From Pararhodobacter marinus (lineage in GTDB: Bacteria > Pseudomonadota > Alphaproteobacteria > Rhodobacterales > Rhodobacteraceae), in the NCBI RefSeq assembly GCF_003122215.1, contig NZ_QEYD01000004.1:248001-312000 (forward strand): a DNA stretch of 64,000 bases. The letters are read 5' to 3'. Made by a program: the position numbers and the translations under genes. Below are positions 1 through 9,228 of the stretch, one piece after another. The notes under the pieces are model-generated. The model had not been told where the DNA came from and searched no databases. It was given only the letters and a program-made list of their open reading frames with translations. Each line of letters starts with the position of its first letter. Position 1 is the stretch's first letter.

Positions 1-1
1 G

Positions 2-340
2 CTTGTGGTGACGCAGGCGGTCCCGCCGTCGCCCGCGCTGTGGCGGCAGACCCGGATCCCGCCCGGCGCCTCGGCGGTGGATCTGGTGACCGGGGGCATC
101 CACCTGCCGCTTCTGCGGGCCGGTGCCAGCGGCGCGCGCCTGCACCCGCTGGACGAGCCCGGCCGGTTCGAGGCCACCGCGGATCATCCCACGCCCGCGC
201 TTCTGACCCTCGACGGCCGCCCGACCCGGCGCCTGTGGCTGAGCCCGGCCCCCACCCGCCTGCACCTCCCCCGCTTTCCCAACGGCACGGGCGTGGCCCT
301 GTGCGATGTGACGGGCAGCGTGGTGTTGCGAGGCGGTTGA
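2..340 (+). CDS. Hypothetical protein, C-terminal part (5' end outside window)
   Basis: The reading frame is open from the left edge of the window and closes at a TGA ending at 340, so this is the last ~112 residues of a longer protein or a short gene starting with GTG at 5. The product is rich in Pro, Leu and Arg, with no signal peptide, membrane segment or motif I recognise. Base composition and codon use match the genes downstream. Overlapping frames are also open here, as is common in GC-rich DNA, so the frame assignment is moderately secure only. The 277 bp that follow before the next gene are more AT-rich and show no convincing terminator. Confidence 0.4.
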   Translation, partial: LVVTQAVPPSPALWRQTRIPPGASAVDLVTGGIHLPLLRAGASGARLHPLDEPGRFEATADHPTPALLTLDGRPTRRLWLSPAPTRLHLPRFPNGTGVALCDVTGSVVLRGG

Positions 341-617
341 TCCTGCGCACCGGGCCGACGAGGATGATCGTCGGTCGAATGGCCGAGAAAAGCCGTTTTC
401 ATTGGTCTTCGAGGCCACAAGAGGTAAGGAATAGCTTTGACGCACCGCCTTGAGTTGCCTTCGCGACTGCGCCACAAATTGCCACGTCCGTTGCGTGACC
501 GGCGATAGAAAGTGCACCTGCCCGAACCTTGCGTATGCTGTAACCGAATGTCGAGACAGCGTGTGACAATGTCGGCAAGCTAAGAAATTGCCGTTCAGAG
601 AATAAAGAGAATGCCTT

Positions 618-1337
618 ATGACAAAGTCTAAGTTGCTTATCCTGGGTAACAGCCACTCCGAGGCGCTGCCCAGAGATCCGATCGATGGCTATGACCTTGA
701 GATCCACTGGCTCAAGACCAAGGATAATGCGAAATTCGGGACCATGACCTTGCCCGAAGCACGGGAGAAAGCCGCGTCATTGACTGCCAACGATACGCTC
801 GTTCTGATGCATCTGGGGGCTCTCCATAATATCTATGGTTTGCTCAATCACGACGTCCCCTACGGCGTTCTCTTGGACGATGGCACCCGGGTTGGGCCAG
901 AGGACGCGCAGATTATTCCGGTTTCATCCATTCGCGCAGTGTTCCAGAACAAGTTCGAGAGCGACAAGGTCGTTCCCGCGATCAAGGAAGCAACACGAGC
1001 ACAGGTTGTGCATGTTATGCCGCCGCCTCCCAAAGAAGAGATCCCTGAAAGGTTCAGGAACAAGGGGGGCGACTACCACGGGCGCGGGATCGCTGAGTTC
1101 GGCTTCGCGCCAGCAGACCTGCGCCTTGCGCTTTGGAGGATTGAGGAGAGCGCATTGAGCAGTTTCCTCGGAAAACTGGGTATCATGCATTACGCCGCGC
1201 CCGCTGAAACGCTGACCGCGACCGGTTTTCTTGCCCCGGACTTCTACGCGAATGACGCAACCCATGCCAACGCGGCGTTCGGTAAACAGCTGATGGATGC
1301 CATCGTGCGACTTTCAAAGTCTCGTGCCTACATCTGA
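618..1337 (+). CDS. SGNH-hydrolase-like protein
   Basis: The 239-aa product begins with a hydrophobic strand followed by G10-N-S-H13, resembling the block I motif of SGNH/GDSL hydrolases. Near the C-terminus it carries D213-A-T-H216, matching the block V DxxH that holds the catalytic Asp and His. There is no signal peptide, so it is probably cytoplasmic. SGNH proteins in glycan loci often remove or add acyl groups; that role here is inferred from the GSCFA gene directly downstream. An AAGAG stretch about 9 nt before the ATG can serve as ribosome-binding site. The gene is visibly less GC-rich than its neighbours, which suggests separate acquisition. The substrate is unknown. Confidence 0.6.
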   Translation: MTKSKLLILGNSHSEALPRDPIDGYDLEIHWLKTKDNAKFGTMTLPEAREKAASLTANDTLVLMHLGALHNIYGLLNHDVPYGVLLDDGTRVGPEDAQIIPVSSIRAVFQNKFESDKVVPAIKEATRAQVVHVMPPPPKEEIPERFRNKGGDYHGRGIAEFGFAPADLRLALWRIEESALSSFLGKLGIMHYAAPAETLTATGFLAPDFYANDATHANAAFGKQLMDAIVRLSKSRAYI

Positions 1338-1413
1338 GACACCCTGCGAAAGCCGACTATTCCAAACTCCGCTGTCGGGATTCCCTGACACAGGCCAGCG
1401 TTAGGAGATTGAC

Positions 1414-2535
1414 ATGACTGACCACCCCTACAAATCCCTTCCCGACAAGGCGTTCTGGCGGCGGTCGGTGGCGCGGCCGGCCTTCTCGGCGGTCGATCCG
1501 GTCGGGGAGTTCTCGCTCAAGATCGAAAAGGACACCAAGGTGGCGACCGCCGGGTCCTGCTTTGCCCAGCATGTCGCCCGCCATCTGGCGCAGTCCGGGT
1601 TCAACTATTTCGTGGTCGAAGAAGGCCACCCGATCCTGCGCGGGCCGGTTCGTGCCGCGCATAATTACGGCACCTTCTCGGCGCGCTACGGCAATATCTA
1701 TACCGCCCGCCAGCTTCGTCAGCTCATGGATCGCGCCTATGGCCGCTTCACGCCGGCCGAGGCCGCGTGGACCGATCCCGACGGCACCGTCCGCGACCCG
1801 TTCCGCCCGACCATCCAGCCCGGCAATTTCGCCTCGGTCGCCGAGATGGAGGTCGACCGCGCCCAGCATTTCGCGGCCGTCCGCCGGATGTTCGAGGAAC
1901 TCGACGTTTTCGTCTTTACCCTGGGCCTGACGGAATGCTGGGAAAGCCTTGAGGACGGTGCGGTCTTCCCGCTTTGCCCGGGCGTCGAAGGCGGCGACTT
2001 CGATCCCGCGAAATACGCCTTCCGCAATCAGGGCGTGGCCGAGATCGTCGAGGACATGAACGCCTTCATCGAGGCCCTGCGCGCGGTCAATCCCACGGCG
2101 CAGATGATCGTCACGGTCAGCCCCGTCCCGCTGATGGCGACGGCGACGGAGGGCGCGCATGTGCTCTCGGCCACGACCTATTCCAAGTCGGTCTTGCGCG
2201 TCGCCGCCGACATGCTGACGCAACAGCATGACTTCGTGCATTACTTCCCGTCGTTCGAGATCATCACCGGCCCGCATGCGCGCGGTGCCTATTACGCCGA
2301 CGACCTGCGCAACGTGACCGAGGCGGGCGTCAACCACGTGATGCGCCTGCTGCTGAAACATGCGACGGGCACCATCGTCGAGGCCCCCGAGGACAAGGCT
2401 TCCACCAAGGCGGCGCCGGTCAAGGCGGCGGACCGGCCCGCGACCGCGCCAGACGCTGACGAGGATGACAGCCTCGCCGCGGCCCGAGCCTTCGTCGAGG
2501 TGGAATGCGACGAGGCGGCGCTCGACCGCTCGTAG
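1414..2535 (+). CDS. GSCFA-domain protein (copy 1)
   Basis: The 373-aa protein carries the signature G47-S-C-F-A51 that names the GSCFA family (SGNH-like, found in bacterial polysaccharide loci). It also has the family's later blocks: GLTE-C-W near residue 172, a TVSPVPL block, a YSKSVLR block and FPSFEI. The Ser of GSCFA is the presumed nucleophile. The family is poorly characterised biochemically and is thought to act on glycan substituents. The last ~60 residues are an Ala/Asp/Glu-rich tail. A glycosyltransferase gene follows 104 bp downstream, and a second GSCFA gene with a paralogous glycosyltransferase lies at 14.7-16.5 kb. The ATG start has GGAG-like bases upstream (AGGAG in GTTAGGAGATTGAC). 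Confidence 0.8.
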   Translation: MTDHPYKSLPDKAFWRRSVARPAFSAVDPVGEFSLKIEKDTKVATAGSCFAQHVARHLAQSGFNYFVVEEGHPILRGPVRAAHNYGTFSARYGNIYTARQLRQLMDRAYGRFTPAEAAWTDPDGTVRDPFRPTIQPGNFASVAEMEVDRAQHFAAVRRMFEELDVFVFTLGLTECWESLEDGAVFPLCPGVEGGDFDPAKYAFRNQGVAEIVEDMNAFIEALRAVNPTAQMIVTVSPVPLMATATEGAHVLSATTYSKSVLRVAADMLTQQHDFVHYFPSFEIITGPHARGAYYADDLRNVTEAGVNHVMRLLLKHATGTIVEAPEDKASTKAAPVKAADRPATAPDADEDDSLAAARAFVEVECDEAALDRS

Positions 2536-2639
2536 GCGTATTGCCGCCGGCAGGGCCGGGGTCTTGACATGGATCAAGGCCGCGAAAGCGGCCGCGGGCG
2601 ATGGTGTCCTTCACACTTTCGCTTTGACGGAGCAATACC

Positions 2640-3380
2640 GTGATCAATGTCTTTATCGGCTACGACCCGCGCGAGGCCGTGGCGTATCACGTCTGTGCCA
2701 ACAGCCTGATCCGCCACGCCTCGCAGCCTCTCGCGCTGACGCCGCTCGCCCTGAAAGGGCTCAAGGGCTATGCCGAAACCCATGACGACGGCTCGAACCA
2801 GTTCATCTACAGCCGTTTCCTGTTGCCCCACCTCATGGACTACAAGGGCTGGGCGCTGTTCGTCGACGGCGACATGCTGTTGCGCGACGACGTGGCCAAG
2901 CTCTGGGCGCTGCGCGACGAGAGCAAGGCGGTGATGTGCGTGCATCACGACTACAAGACGAAGATGGAAACCAAGTACCTGGGCGCGAAGAACCAGAATT
3001 ATCCGCGCAAGAACTGGTCCTCGGTCGTGCTGTGGAATTGTGGCCATCCCGCCAACGCGGTCGTCACGCCCGAATTCGTGATGAATGCCACCGGCGCGCA
3101 GTTGCACCGCTTCACCTGGCTTGACGACGACCTGATCGGCGAGATCCCGAAGGTCTGGAACTGGCTGCCCGACGAATTCGGCGAGAACCCCGAGGCGAAG
3201 CTGTTGCACTGGACGCTGGGCACGCCCTGTTTCCATGAATTCGCCCATGTTCCGATGGCGTCGGAATGGCATCGCGAAAAGCTGCTGACGGATTACTCCC
3301 TGCAGCGCGTCATCGACGGACCGTTCGAAGGCGAAGAGGGCTATGGGGCCGCGCAGGACGCGGCTGTCGCGGCCGAGTGA
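2640..3380 (+). CDS. Glycosyltransferase with DxD motif (copy 1)
   Basis: The 246-aa protein opens with a beta strand and IGYDPRE (residues 6-12) and has D76-G-D78, a metal/nucleotide-sugar binding DxD typical of GT-A glycosyltransferases. Further on it has YPRKNWSS and LHRFTWLDD, both shared with the paralog at 14712-15416. It is short for a GT-A enzyme and resembles GT8-like enzymes in layout. No membrane segment is present. The start is GTG, with GGAG a few bases upstream; no ATG is available in the conserved N-terminal region. It probably transfers a sugar during assembly of the surface polysaccharide. Donor and acceptor cannot be deduced. Confidence 0.75.
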   Translation: MINVFIGYDPREAVAYHVCANSLIRHASQPLALTPLALKGLKGYAETHDDGSNQFIYSRFLLPHLMDYKGWALFVDGDMLLRDDVAKLWALRDESKAVMCVHHDYKTKMETKYLGAKNQNYPRKNWSSVVLWNCGHPANAVVTPEFVMNATGAQLHRFTWLDDDLIGEIPKVWNWLPDEFGENPEAKLLHWTLGTPCFHEFAHVPMASEWHREKLLTDYSLQRVIDGPFEGEEGYGAAQDAAVAAE

Positions 3381-3551
3381 TCGCCGCCTTCGCGGGGCCT
3401 GTGGCCGGTCGGCAAGACCGTGCCGCAAGTCCCGCATTTCCGTTCCCTTTTTCCGGTTTTGCTCTGGTTATCCGCGCGCCGATGGCGTTAGGGTGATGTC
3501 AATTTCCGAGTGCAAGATCGGACGCGTTGAGGCCGTTGGGAGCGGACACGA

Positions 3552-5804
3552 ATGGGTAAGAAGACGAAGTCGCCTGTTGCGCAGCCCGCGAAGGCCGCCG
3601 TCTTGGTATTGGGAATGCACCGCTCGGGAACCTCTGCGCTGGCTGGCGTGCTCAGCAAGCTCGGATGCGACCTGCCCAAGGCCATCATGGAACCGTCGCG
3701 GGCCAACGCCAAGGGCTTCTTCGAATCCACCGCCGTACGCGATCTGAACGAGGAAATCCTCGCCTCGGCCGGGACGTCCTGGGACGATTTCCTGGCGGTC
3801 AATCCGCATTGGACCGACTCGCCCGTCGCTGCCAGCTATTTCGCCCGTGCGGTCGAGTTGGTGCGCACGGATTTTGGCGACAGTCCTCTCATTGTCCTCA
3901 AGGATCCGCGTATCTGCCGGCTGGTGCCGTTCTGGACCCGGGTGCTGGAACAGGCCGGCTACAGGGTTCTGCCGATTCTGACCGTGCGCCATCCCGAAGA
4001 GGTCGCGCGGTCGCTGCGGCAGAAGAAGAAGTTCAGCCGCGGCCTGAGCCACATGATCTGGCTGCATCACGTGCTGGAAGCCGAGCTCGAGACCCGGGGC
4101 ACGGCGCGTTACGCGACCAGTTATGACATGCTGATCCGTCGCTGGCCTTTCGTCGTGTCCGAAGCCGCGAAGACGCTGGGCGTGCATTGGCCGCGCGGGC
4201 TGGATCAGGTCGAGACGGTGATCGAGGATTTCCTGTCCACCGAACTGCGCCATCATCAGGAACGCCCCGAGGACCAGGGCGATAACCCGCTTCTGGTCGC
4301 GTGGCTGCGCAATACCTACGCGATCTTTTCGCGCTGGGCCGAGCAGGGCGAAGACGCCGACGATTACGAGACGCTCGACACGATCCGCGAAGCCTTCAAC
4401 GACGCAGCCCGCGCTTTCGGGCGTCTGGTCAAGGTCGAACGCGAAGAGCGCCGGCTGCTGAGCGAAGAAATCAAGACGCTGGAAGCGGCTCGCGACAGCC
4501 AGCGTCAGCGCGCCGAGGACGCGATCGCCCGGGCCCAGGCCGATACCGGGAAAATGACGGATGACCTGAGCCGGAAAGCTGCTGCGATGAAAGATCTTGA
4601 GGTGGCGCTTGCCACCCGCTCGCAGCAGCTTGACGCTGAACAGAAAGCGCGCGCAACGGAAAAGGATGCCCTGACGCGCAAGCTGACCGAACTCGAAGCC
4701 GAGCTGAACCGGAAGGCATCGACGGCGGAGAAGCTTGAAGCCGCGCTGGCGGCGCGCAAGCAGCAGCTCGAAGACGAACAGACCACCCGCCGCAACGACA
4801 AAGATATCCTGACCAAGAAGCTGCTGGCCGCGCGGGACGAGGCCGCCGCCTCGGAGCGCGCCCTTGCCGAGGCTCTCGCCGCAAGCGAGGCCCGCGGCCA
4901 AGAGGTCGAGCGCCTGAGCGCGACATTGCGGGCCGAACAAGCGCGCGCGACCGCGGGCGAGCGGGACAAGGCCACGCTGCTCGCCGAGCACAAGACCCTG
5001 ACCGACCGCTTCGAAAACCAGCGCGCCGAGTATGAGCGGCTGAAAGACTCCGTATCGGCGCGCGATCAAGAGCTGGCGCAGCTGACGCTCGTGATCACGC
5101 AAAGCGATCGCGAAATATCGCGTCTGGGCAAGGAATTGACCGACGCCGAGGCCCAGCGTGAAGCCAGCCGGGCCGAGCTCGAGGCGCTTGGAAACGAGCT
5201 GGCGCAGGTTCGCAGCGCGCTGCTGCAGCGTCAGCATGAAGCGGAAACAACGGCGGCCGAGCTGTCGCAGGCAAAGGCCGAGTTGTCGGATGCAAGAGCC
5301 GAGTTGTCAGAGGCCCAGGCCGGGCTCTCGCAAATGCAGGCCGCGCTCTCGGAGACGCGGAACGACTTGTCCGAGGCAAGAACCGAACAAGCGCGCGAGG
5401 CCGAGGCGGCAACGCGGCTGCGCGCGGATCTGGAAACCGCGCGCAAATCGGCCCAGGAAATGCAGGACCACCTGCAGGACCGGTTCCGCGAGGTTGCCAC
5501 GCTGACGCAATACGCGATGAAACAGCAGGGCGAGATCGACACGCTGCATTCCCGGGTCGCCACGCTGGGCGACAAGCTCGCAAAGGGCGAAAGCGCGAAT
5601 GCGGTCCTGAGCCGCGACAGTGCGCAGCGCGTCAGCGAGATGGCGGCACTGCATGTCGATCTGTCGAGCCTGCGTTATGACCTTTCCGCGGCGATGCAGG
5701 AGCGTGACGCGCTGGCCCGGGAAGTGGCGGCGCTTCGCAGCAGCACCTCTTGGCGGATCACCGGCCCGTTGCGGCGGATGATCCGGCTGGTCCGGCGCGG
5801 CTGA
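3552..5804 (+). CDS. Sulfotransferase-family domain fused to a long coiled coil
   Basis: The 750-aa product has an N-terminal P-loop sulfotransferase-like domain. G21-M-H-R-S-G-T-S28 matches the 5'-phosphosulfate-binding loop for PAPS, and LKDPR near residue 118 fits the 3'-phosphate-binding region. From about residue 290 to 735 the sequence is almost continuous heptad-like coiled coil rich in Glu, Ala, Arg, Leu and Gln. The tail reads SSTSWRITGPLRR, a short C-terminal motif also seen at the end of coiled-coil stalks in polysaccharide-processing proteins. The stalk could set spacing or scaffold a glycan-modification complex. It is convergent with the next gene, with only 3 bp between the stop codons. 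Sulfation of the surface glycan is inferred. Confidence 0.8.
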   Translation: MGKKTKSPVAQPAKAAVLVLGMHRSGTSALAGVLSKLGCDLPKAIMEPSRANAKGFFESTAVRDLNEEILASAGTSWDDFLAVNPHWTDSPVAASYFARAVELVRTDFGDSPLIVLKDPRICRLVPFWTRVLEQAGYRVLPILTVRHPEEVARSLRQKKKFSRGLSHMIWLHHVLEAELETRGTARYATSYDMLIRRWPFVVSEAAKTLGVHWPRGLDQVETVIEDFLSTELRHHQERPEDQGDNPLLVAWLRNTYAIFSRWAEQGEDADDYETLDTIREAFNDAARAFGRLVKVEREERRLLSEEIKTLEAARDSQRQRAEDAIARAQADTGKMTDDLSRKAAAMKDLEVALATRSQQLDAEQKARATEKDALTRKLTELEAELNRKASTAEKLEAALAARKQQLEDEQTTRRNDKDILTKKLLAARDEAAASERALAEALAASEARGQEVERLSATLRAEQARATAGERDKATLLAEHKTLTDRFENQRAEYERLKDSVSARDQELAQLTLVITQSDREISRLGKELTDAEAQREASRAELEALGNELAQVRSALLQRQHEAETTAAELSQAKAELSDARAELSEAQAGLSQMQAALSETRNDLSEARTEQAREAEAATRLRADLETARKSAQEMQDHLQDRFREVATLTQYAMKQQGEIDTLHSRVATLGDKLAKGESANAVLSRDSAQRVSEMAALHVDLSSLRYDLSAAMQERDALAREVAALRSSTSWRITGPLRRMIRLVRRG

Positions 5805-5807
5805 CGT

Positions 5808-6896
5808 TCAGCCTGCTGCTGTCATCCCCTGAGAAACCGCGCCCCGGTGGCGTGCCTGCGCTGCTTCGAGAACGCGCATGACCTGCTCGCCCAGTCGGGC
5901 ATGGCTGTAGTCCCGCCGCAGCTTGTCCTGCGCCGCGCCGATCATGGCCTGTCTGCGTGCCGGGTCCAGCAGCAGCGTTTCTATGGCCGCGATCCAGTCG
6001 TCGGTGCCGCGCGCCAGCAATCCGCATCCCCCGGCGCAGGCTTGTGCGTAAACTGGCAGATCCGAGGCCACCGTGGCGATGCCCGCCGCAGTGTATTCGA
6101 CCCATTTGGTATCGGCCTTGCAGCGGTTGAACGCGTTGTCTTCAAGCGGTGCCAGCCCGACCCACCAGCCGAGCGAGCGCAACTGCGGCATGAACCTGTC
6201 GTATCCCACGACAAAGGGGAGATGGCGCACGCGGGGACCGTATGCGCTCAGCTCTTGCGGCATCTCGATGGTGCCGAACAGCTCGAAATGCAGGGTGGGT
6301 ATTCGGTCGAGCAGCGTCCGGATCGCCGGCAGGACCATGGCCAGGTCCGCCGAATGCCCGCCGGTTCCCATATAGCCCAGAACCGGCCCCTGGGCGGGCA
6401 GCAGCCGGCTGTGGGTTTCATCCGGCGCAACAGAACAATACAGGTCGCCCGCCATGATCGGTGTTTCGATCCCGTGGTCTTGCAGCCGCTCGGCCAGAAC
6501 CGGAGTCGAGGCATAGACCAGATCGGCGCTTTCGATATTGGCGCGCAGCACCGCCAGACGTTCGGGATCGTTGTAGATCGCGAATTTATGCGCGCCCAGG
6601 CTTTCAGGCACTGCCAGCAGGTCGTCGTCGAGATGAAAAACCAGCGCAATGTCCCGCGCGCGCGCGTACTCGGCCCAGATCTTTCCCTGGGGCCAGGTGT
6701 AGCGCGACAGCACCAGAATATCGGGCGCGATGTCCTGCAGGCGCGCGTCGATGGCGGCGGGGTCTTGGCGGTGCGGGTCGAGGATGACCTCGACCCCCGG
6801 CATCCCGGCCAGAGGCTGGCCGAAGCTGATGACCTGCGTCGCCGCGGCGCCGCGCTCTTCGTCGCCGACGACCAGAACCTTGAGCGAGGGGGACAT
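5808..6896 (-). CDS. Glycosyltransferase, GT-B type
   Basis: The 362-aa protein is the last gene of a four-gene minus-strand operon. Its C-terminal half has the GT-B hallmark region FNRCKADTKWVEYTAAGIAT (about residues 256-275), probably the donor-binding site, followed by a helical tail. The HLDDDLL block in the N-terminal half is shared with the C-terminal part of the upstream gene product, so the two are paralogs. No signal peptide or membrane segment is seen. It starts at an ATG 4 bp after the upstream stop codon, indicating translational coupling. It probably works in assembly of the same surface polysaccharide; donor and linkage are unknown. Confidence 0.75.
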   Translation of the reverse strand: MSPSLKVLVVGDEERGAAATQVISFGQPLAGMPGVEVILDPHRQDPAAIDARLQDIAPDILVLSRYTWPQGKIWAEYARARDIALVFHLDDDLLAVPESLGAHKFAIYNDPERLAVLRANIESADLVYASTPVLAERLQDHGIETPIMAGDLYCSVAPDETHSRLLPAQGPVLGYMGTGGHSADLAMVLPAIRTLLDRIPTLHFELFGTIEMPQELSAYGPRVRHLPFVVGYDRFMPQLRSLGWWVGLAPLEDNAFNRCKADTKWVEYTAAGIATVASDLPVYAQACAGGCGLLARGTDDWIAAIETLLLDPARRQAMIGAAQDKLRRDYSHARLGEQVMRVLEAAQARHRGAVSQGMTAAG

Positions 6897-6900
6897 TCCG

Positions 6901-9228
6901 TCAGCCCGTCATGCCAAGGTCTTCGGGCGTGAGCGTGCGCCGAAGTGCCGCCATCGGCCCCGTTTTCCCCTGGCCCTTGCGCTTGTTGACCAGCCGCGCG
7001 GCCATGTCGAAGACATCGAGAACCTGCTCTTTCAGCCTTTCGCTGGAATAGACGGTTTCCAGATATTCCTGCGCACGGCGGGCCGTTTCGTAGCGCTCTT
7101 CGGGGTTGTCGGTCAGTTCCTGCAGCGTCTGTTCCCAGGCGTCGTCGTCGATCAGCCGGCCCCGTCCGCCGGCGGCGCAATCGTCATAGACCAGTCCCCG
7201 GCTGGCAATCGTGGCCATGCCGCAGGCGGTGTACTCGACCCATTTCGTGTTCGCCTTGACCTCGTTGAAGGCGGTCTTGGCCAGCGGGCAGATGCCGATG
7301 TCCCATTTGCGATCGGCGAGTGTCTGCAGAAAGGCTGCGTAATCGCGCACCGGCGCGACCTCGACCACCCGATCACCGAACTGCCGCAGCACATCGGGCA
7401 GGGGGATCGATCCGAATAGCTCGAACGTCACCTCAGGGTTGCGCTTGAGATAGCGTTCAAGCGCGGGCAGGGCGATTTCGAAATCATGCGCGTGGTCGAA
7501 GCCCATATAGCCGACCTTGCGCACCGGACCGCGCTCGGCCCGGCGCATCACCGTCGAGGCGCAATAGATCTGCCCGGCGACGGCGGGTCCGTAGAAATTG
7601 AGCTGGCGGAACCGATCCTTGAGCTTGCGCGTCGAGCAATAGCGCAGATCCGCCTTGTTCAGCAGCGTCGTCACCGTCTGAATGCGCGCGGGGTGATTGT
7701 GCATGATCCACTTCTTCTCGCCGATCTCGCGCGGGATGTTCAGCAGATCGTCATCGACATGGAAGATCACCGGCACGTCGTTCTTGCGGCCGTATTCCAG
7801 CACCGCCCCGGCATGGGCCGCGCTATAGCGGCAGCAGACGATCAGGTCGGGCTTTTTCTCGGCGATCTGCTGGATGAACCAGGCGCGGCCCTCGGCCCCG
7901 GCGGAGTTCTTGCCGAACTTGTCCTTCAGATCGTCGCCGGTCAGCATGAGCGGCTCGATCTCGCCGGAATCGAAGAGCGGTTTCAGCGGCTTGAGGAACG
8001 AAAGCTGCAGCGTCGGGATCAGGGCATTGGCGACGAACAGCAACCGTTTGGGCGTGATGCGCCCGGGTTCGGCAGAAGTCGCGGCGGATGTCACGCTGCC
8101 GACCGGAAAGGGCGGGGGCACCGGGCGGGCAGAGCCGCTGGTGCCCGCGACCAGAAGCCGGGCAAAGCGGCGATAGACTTCGGCGGGGTCCGAAGGCATC
8201 TGCAGCTTGCGCAGGAATGCGCTCTGCCGCTCGAGCAGCATCTCGGGGCGCAGGCGCACATCGCGCTCGAAAGCCAGCCAGTCGTCGAGCGTGCTGATCT
8301 CGGCCAGCCCGTCGTAATTCCCCGCATCCATCACCCCGCCCGGATCGCGCCAGACGCCCACCGGGATCCCGGCGAGGATCATGTCGAACACGACCGTCGA
8401 CGGCGCCGAGATGCCGTAATCGTAGCCGCGTAGATTGACATGGTACATCGGCAGGTTGTTGAGCCGCACATTGTCGGGCAGCGCGATGTTGTTGCGCAGC
8501 ACGTATTGCCCGCCGGGATGCGGACGAAGCGTGACCTCGGCGTCGCGCTTGGCCATCTCTGCGCAAAAATCGAAAAAGATGTCCATGAAGGACGCCTTGT
8601 GATCGCCCGTCGCGCTCAGCCGGACCGAGTGCAGGTTCTCGCAGACCATGCCGCCATTCTGTGGCGGGTGGTCGGGATGGTCCGAGCCGGGCGCCAGCAG
8701 CAGCATCGGCGGCCCCGAGACGTAGAGCTTGGCGCGTTCGCTCGCCGGCAGCGCGGTCATGACGGCGGGATCGAACCAGCTGCACACGACATCGGCGGCG
8801 AAATGGATGTTGCGGCCATGCGCGACCACGTGCTCGCGGCTCTGGCGGAAACCCACGCATTCAAACCCGTGCTGCAGCGTCACGCGCAGATAGCCCGGAG
8901 GCGCCACCCGCAGAACGTCATGGGTCTGGCGATGCGCGTTCAGGTCGGATTCGCTGGCGGCGATGATCATGCCGCTGCCGCCCTGCAACACGGCATAGGC
9001 TTCGCTGATATCGCCGAAGCGGTGCAGGCTCGCGCCCGTGTCTGCGGCCAGTTCCGCCAGTTCGCGCTGCCAGATCCTTTGTCCGTCGCGGGTGATGAAG
9101 GCATCGCTGATCAGGAAACCCACATCGGCATCGGTTTCACGCACGGTCAGATAGACCAGCCCGCGCACGACGTTCACGTCCTGCAGCAGGTTGATGATGA
9201 AAAAGACCGTCTTTCGCTGTTCAGGCAT
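6901..9228 (-). CDS. Two-domain glycosyltransferase (glycerophosphotransferase-like N-domain plus GT-B C-domain)
   Basis: The product is about 775 aa. Residues ~1-370 look like the fold of CDP-glycerol:polyglycerophosphate transferases and related capsule enzymes, with LQHGFE, VSGPP, RPHPGGQY and SAPSTVVFDMILAGIPV blocks. Residues ~395-760 form a second GT-B unit paralogous to the downstream 362-aa protein, sharing HVDDDLL, FELFGSI and NTKWVEYTACGMATIAS. The fusion could couple two transfer steps. The start is either ATG at 9228 (used here) or GTG at 9237; both overlap the 3' end of the upstream gene and neither has a strong ribosome-binding site. The next gene begins 4 bp after its stop. Substrates are unknown. 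Confidence 0.7.
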   Translation of the reverse strand: MPEQRKTVFFIINLLQDVNVVRGLVYLTVRETDADVGFLISDAFITRDGQRIWQRELAELAADTGASLHRFGDISEAYAVLQGGSGMIIAASESDLNAHRQTHDVLRVAPPGYLRVTLQHGFECVGFRQSREHVVAHGRNIHFAADVVCSWFDPAVMTALPASERAKLYVSGPPMLLLAPGSDHPDHPPQNGGMVCENLHSVRLSATGDHKASFMDIFFDFCAEMAKRDAEVTLRPHPGGQYVLRNNIALPDNVRLNNLPMYHVNLRGYDYGISAPSTVVFDMILAGIPVGVWRDPGGVMDAGNYDGLAEISTLDDWLAFERDVRLRPEMLLERQSAFLRKLQMPSDPAEVYRRFARLLVAGTSGSARPVPPPFPVGSVTSAATSAEPGRITPKRLLFVANALIPTLQLSFLKPLKPLFDSGEIEPLMLTGDDLKDKFGKNSAGAEGRAWFIQQIAEKKPDLIVCCRYSAAHAGAVLEYGRKNDVPVIFHVDDDLLNIPREIGEKKWIMHNHPARIQTVTTLLNKADLRYCSTRKLKDRFRQLNFYGPAVAGQIYCASTVMRRAERGPVRKVGYMGFDHAHDFEIALPALERYLKRNPEVTFELFGSIPLPDVLRQFGDRVVEVAPVRDYAAFLQTLADRKWDIGICPLAKTAFNEVKANTKWVEYTACGMATIASRGLVYDDCAAGGRGRLIDDDAWEQTLQELTDNPEERYETARRAQEYLETVYSSERLKEQVLDVFDMAARLVNKRKGQGKTGPMAALRRTLTPEDLGMTG

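Noticed and set aside
4400-5780. Repeated Glu/Ala/Arg-rich segments in the coiled-coil gene as a possible DNA tandem repeat
   Set aside because: The nucleotide sequence does not repeat with a fixed period; the similarity is at the heptad level of the protein.
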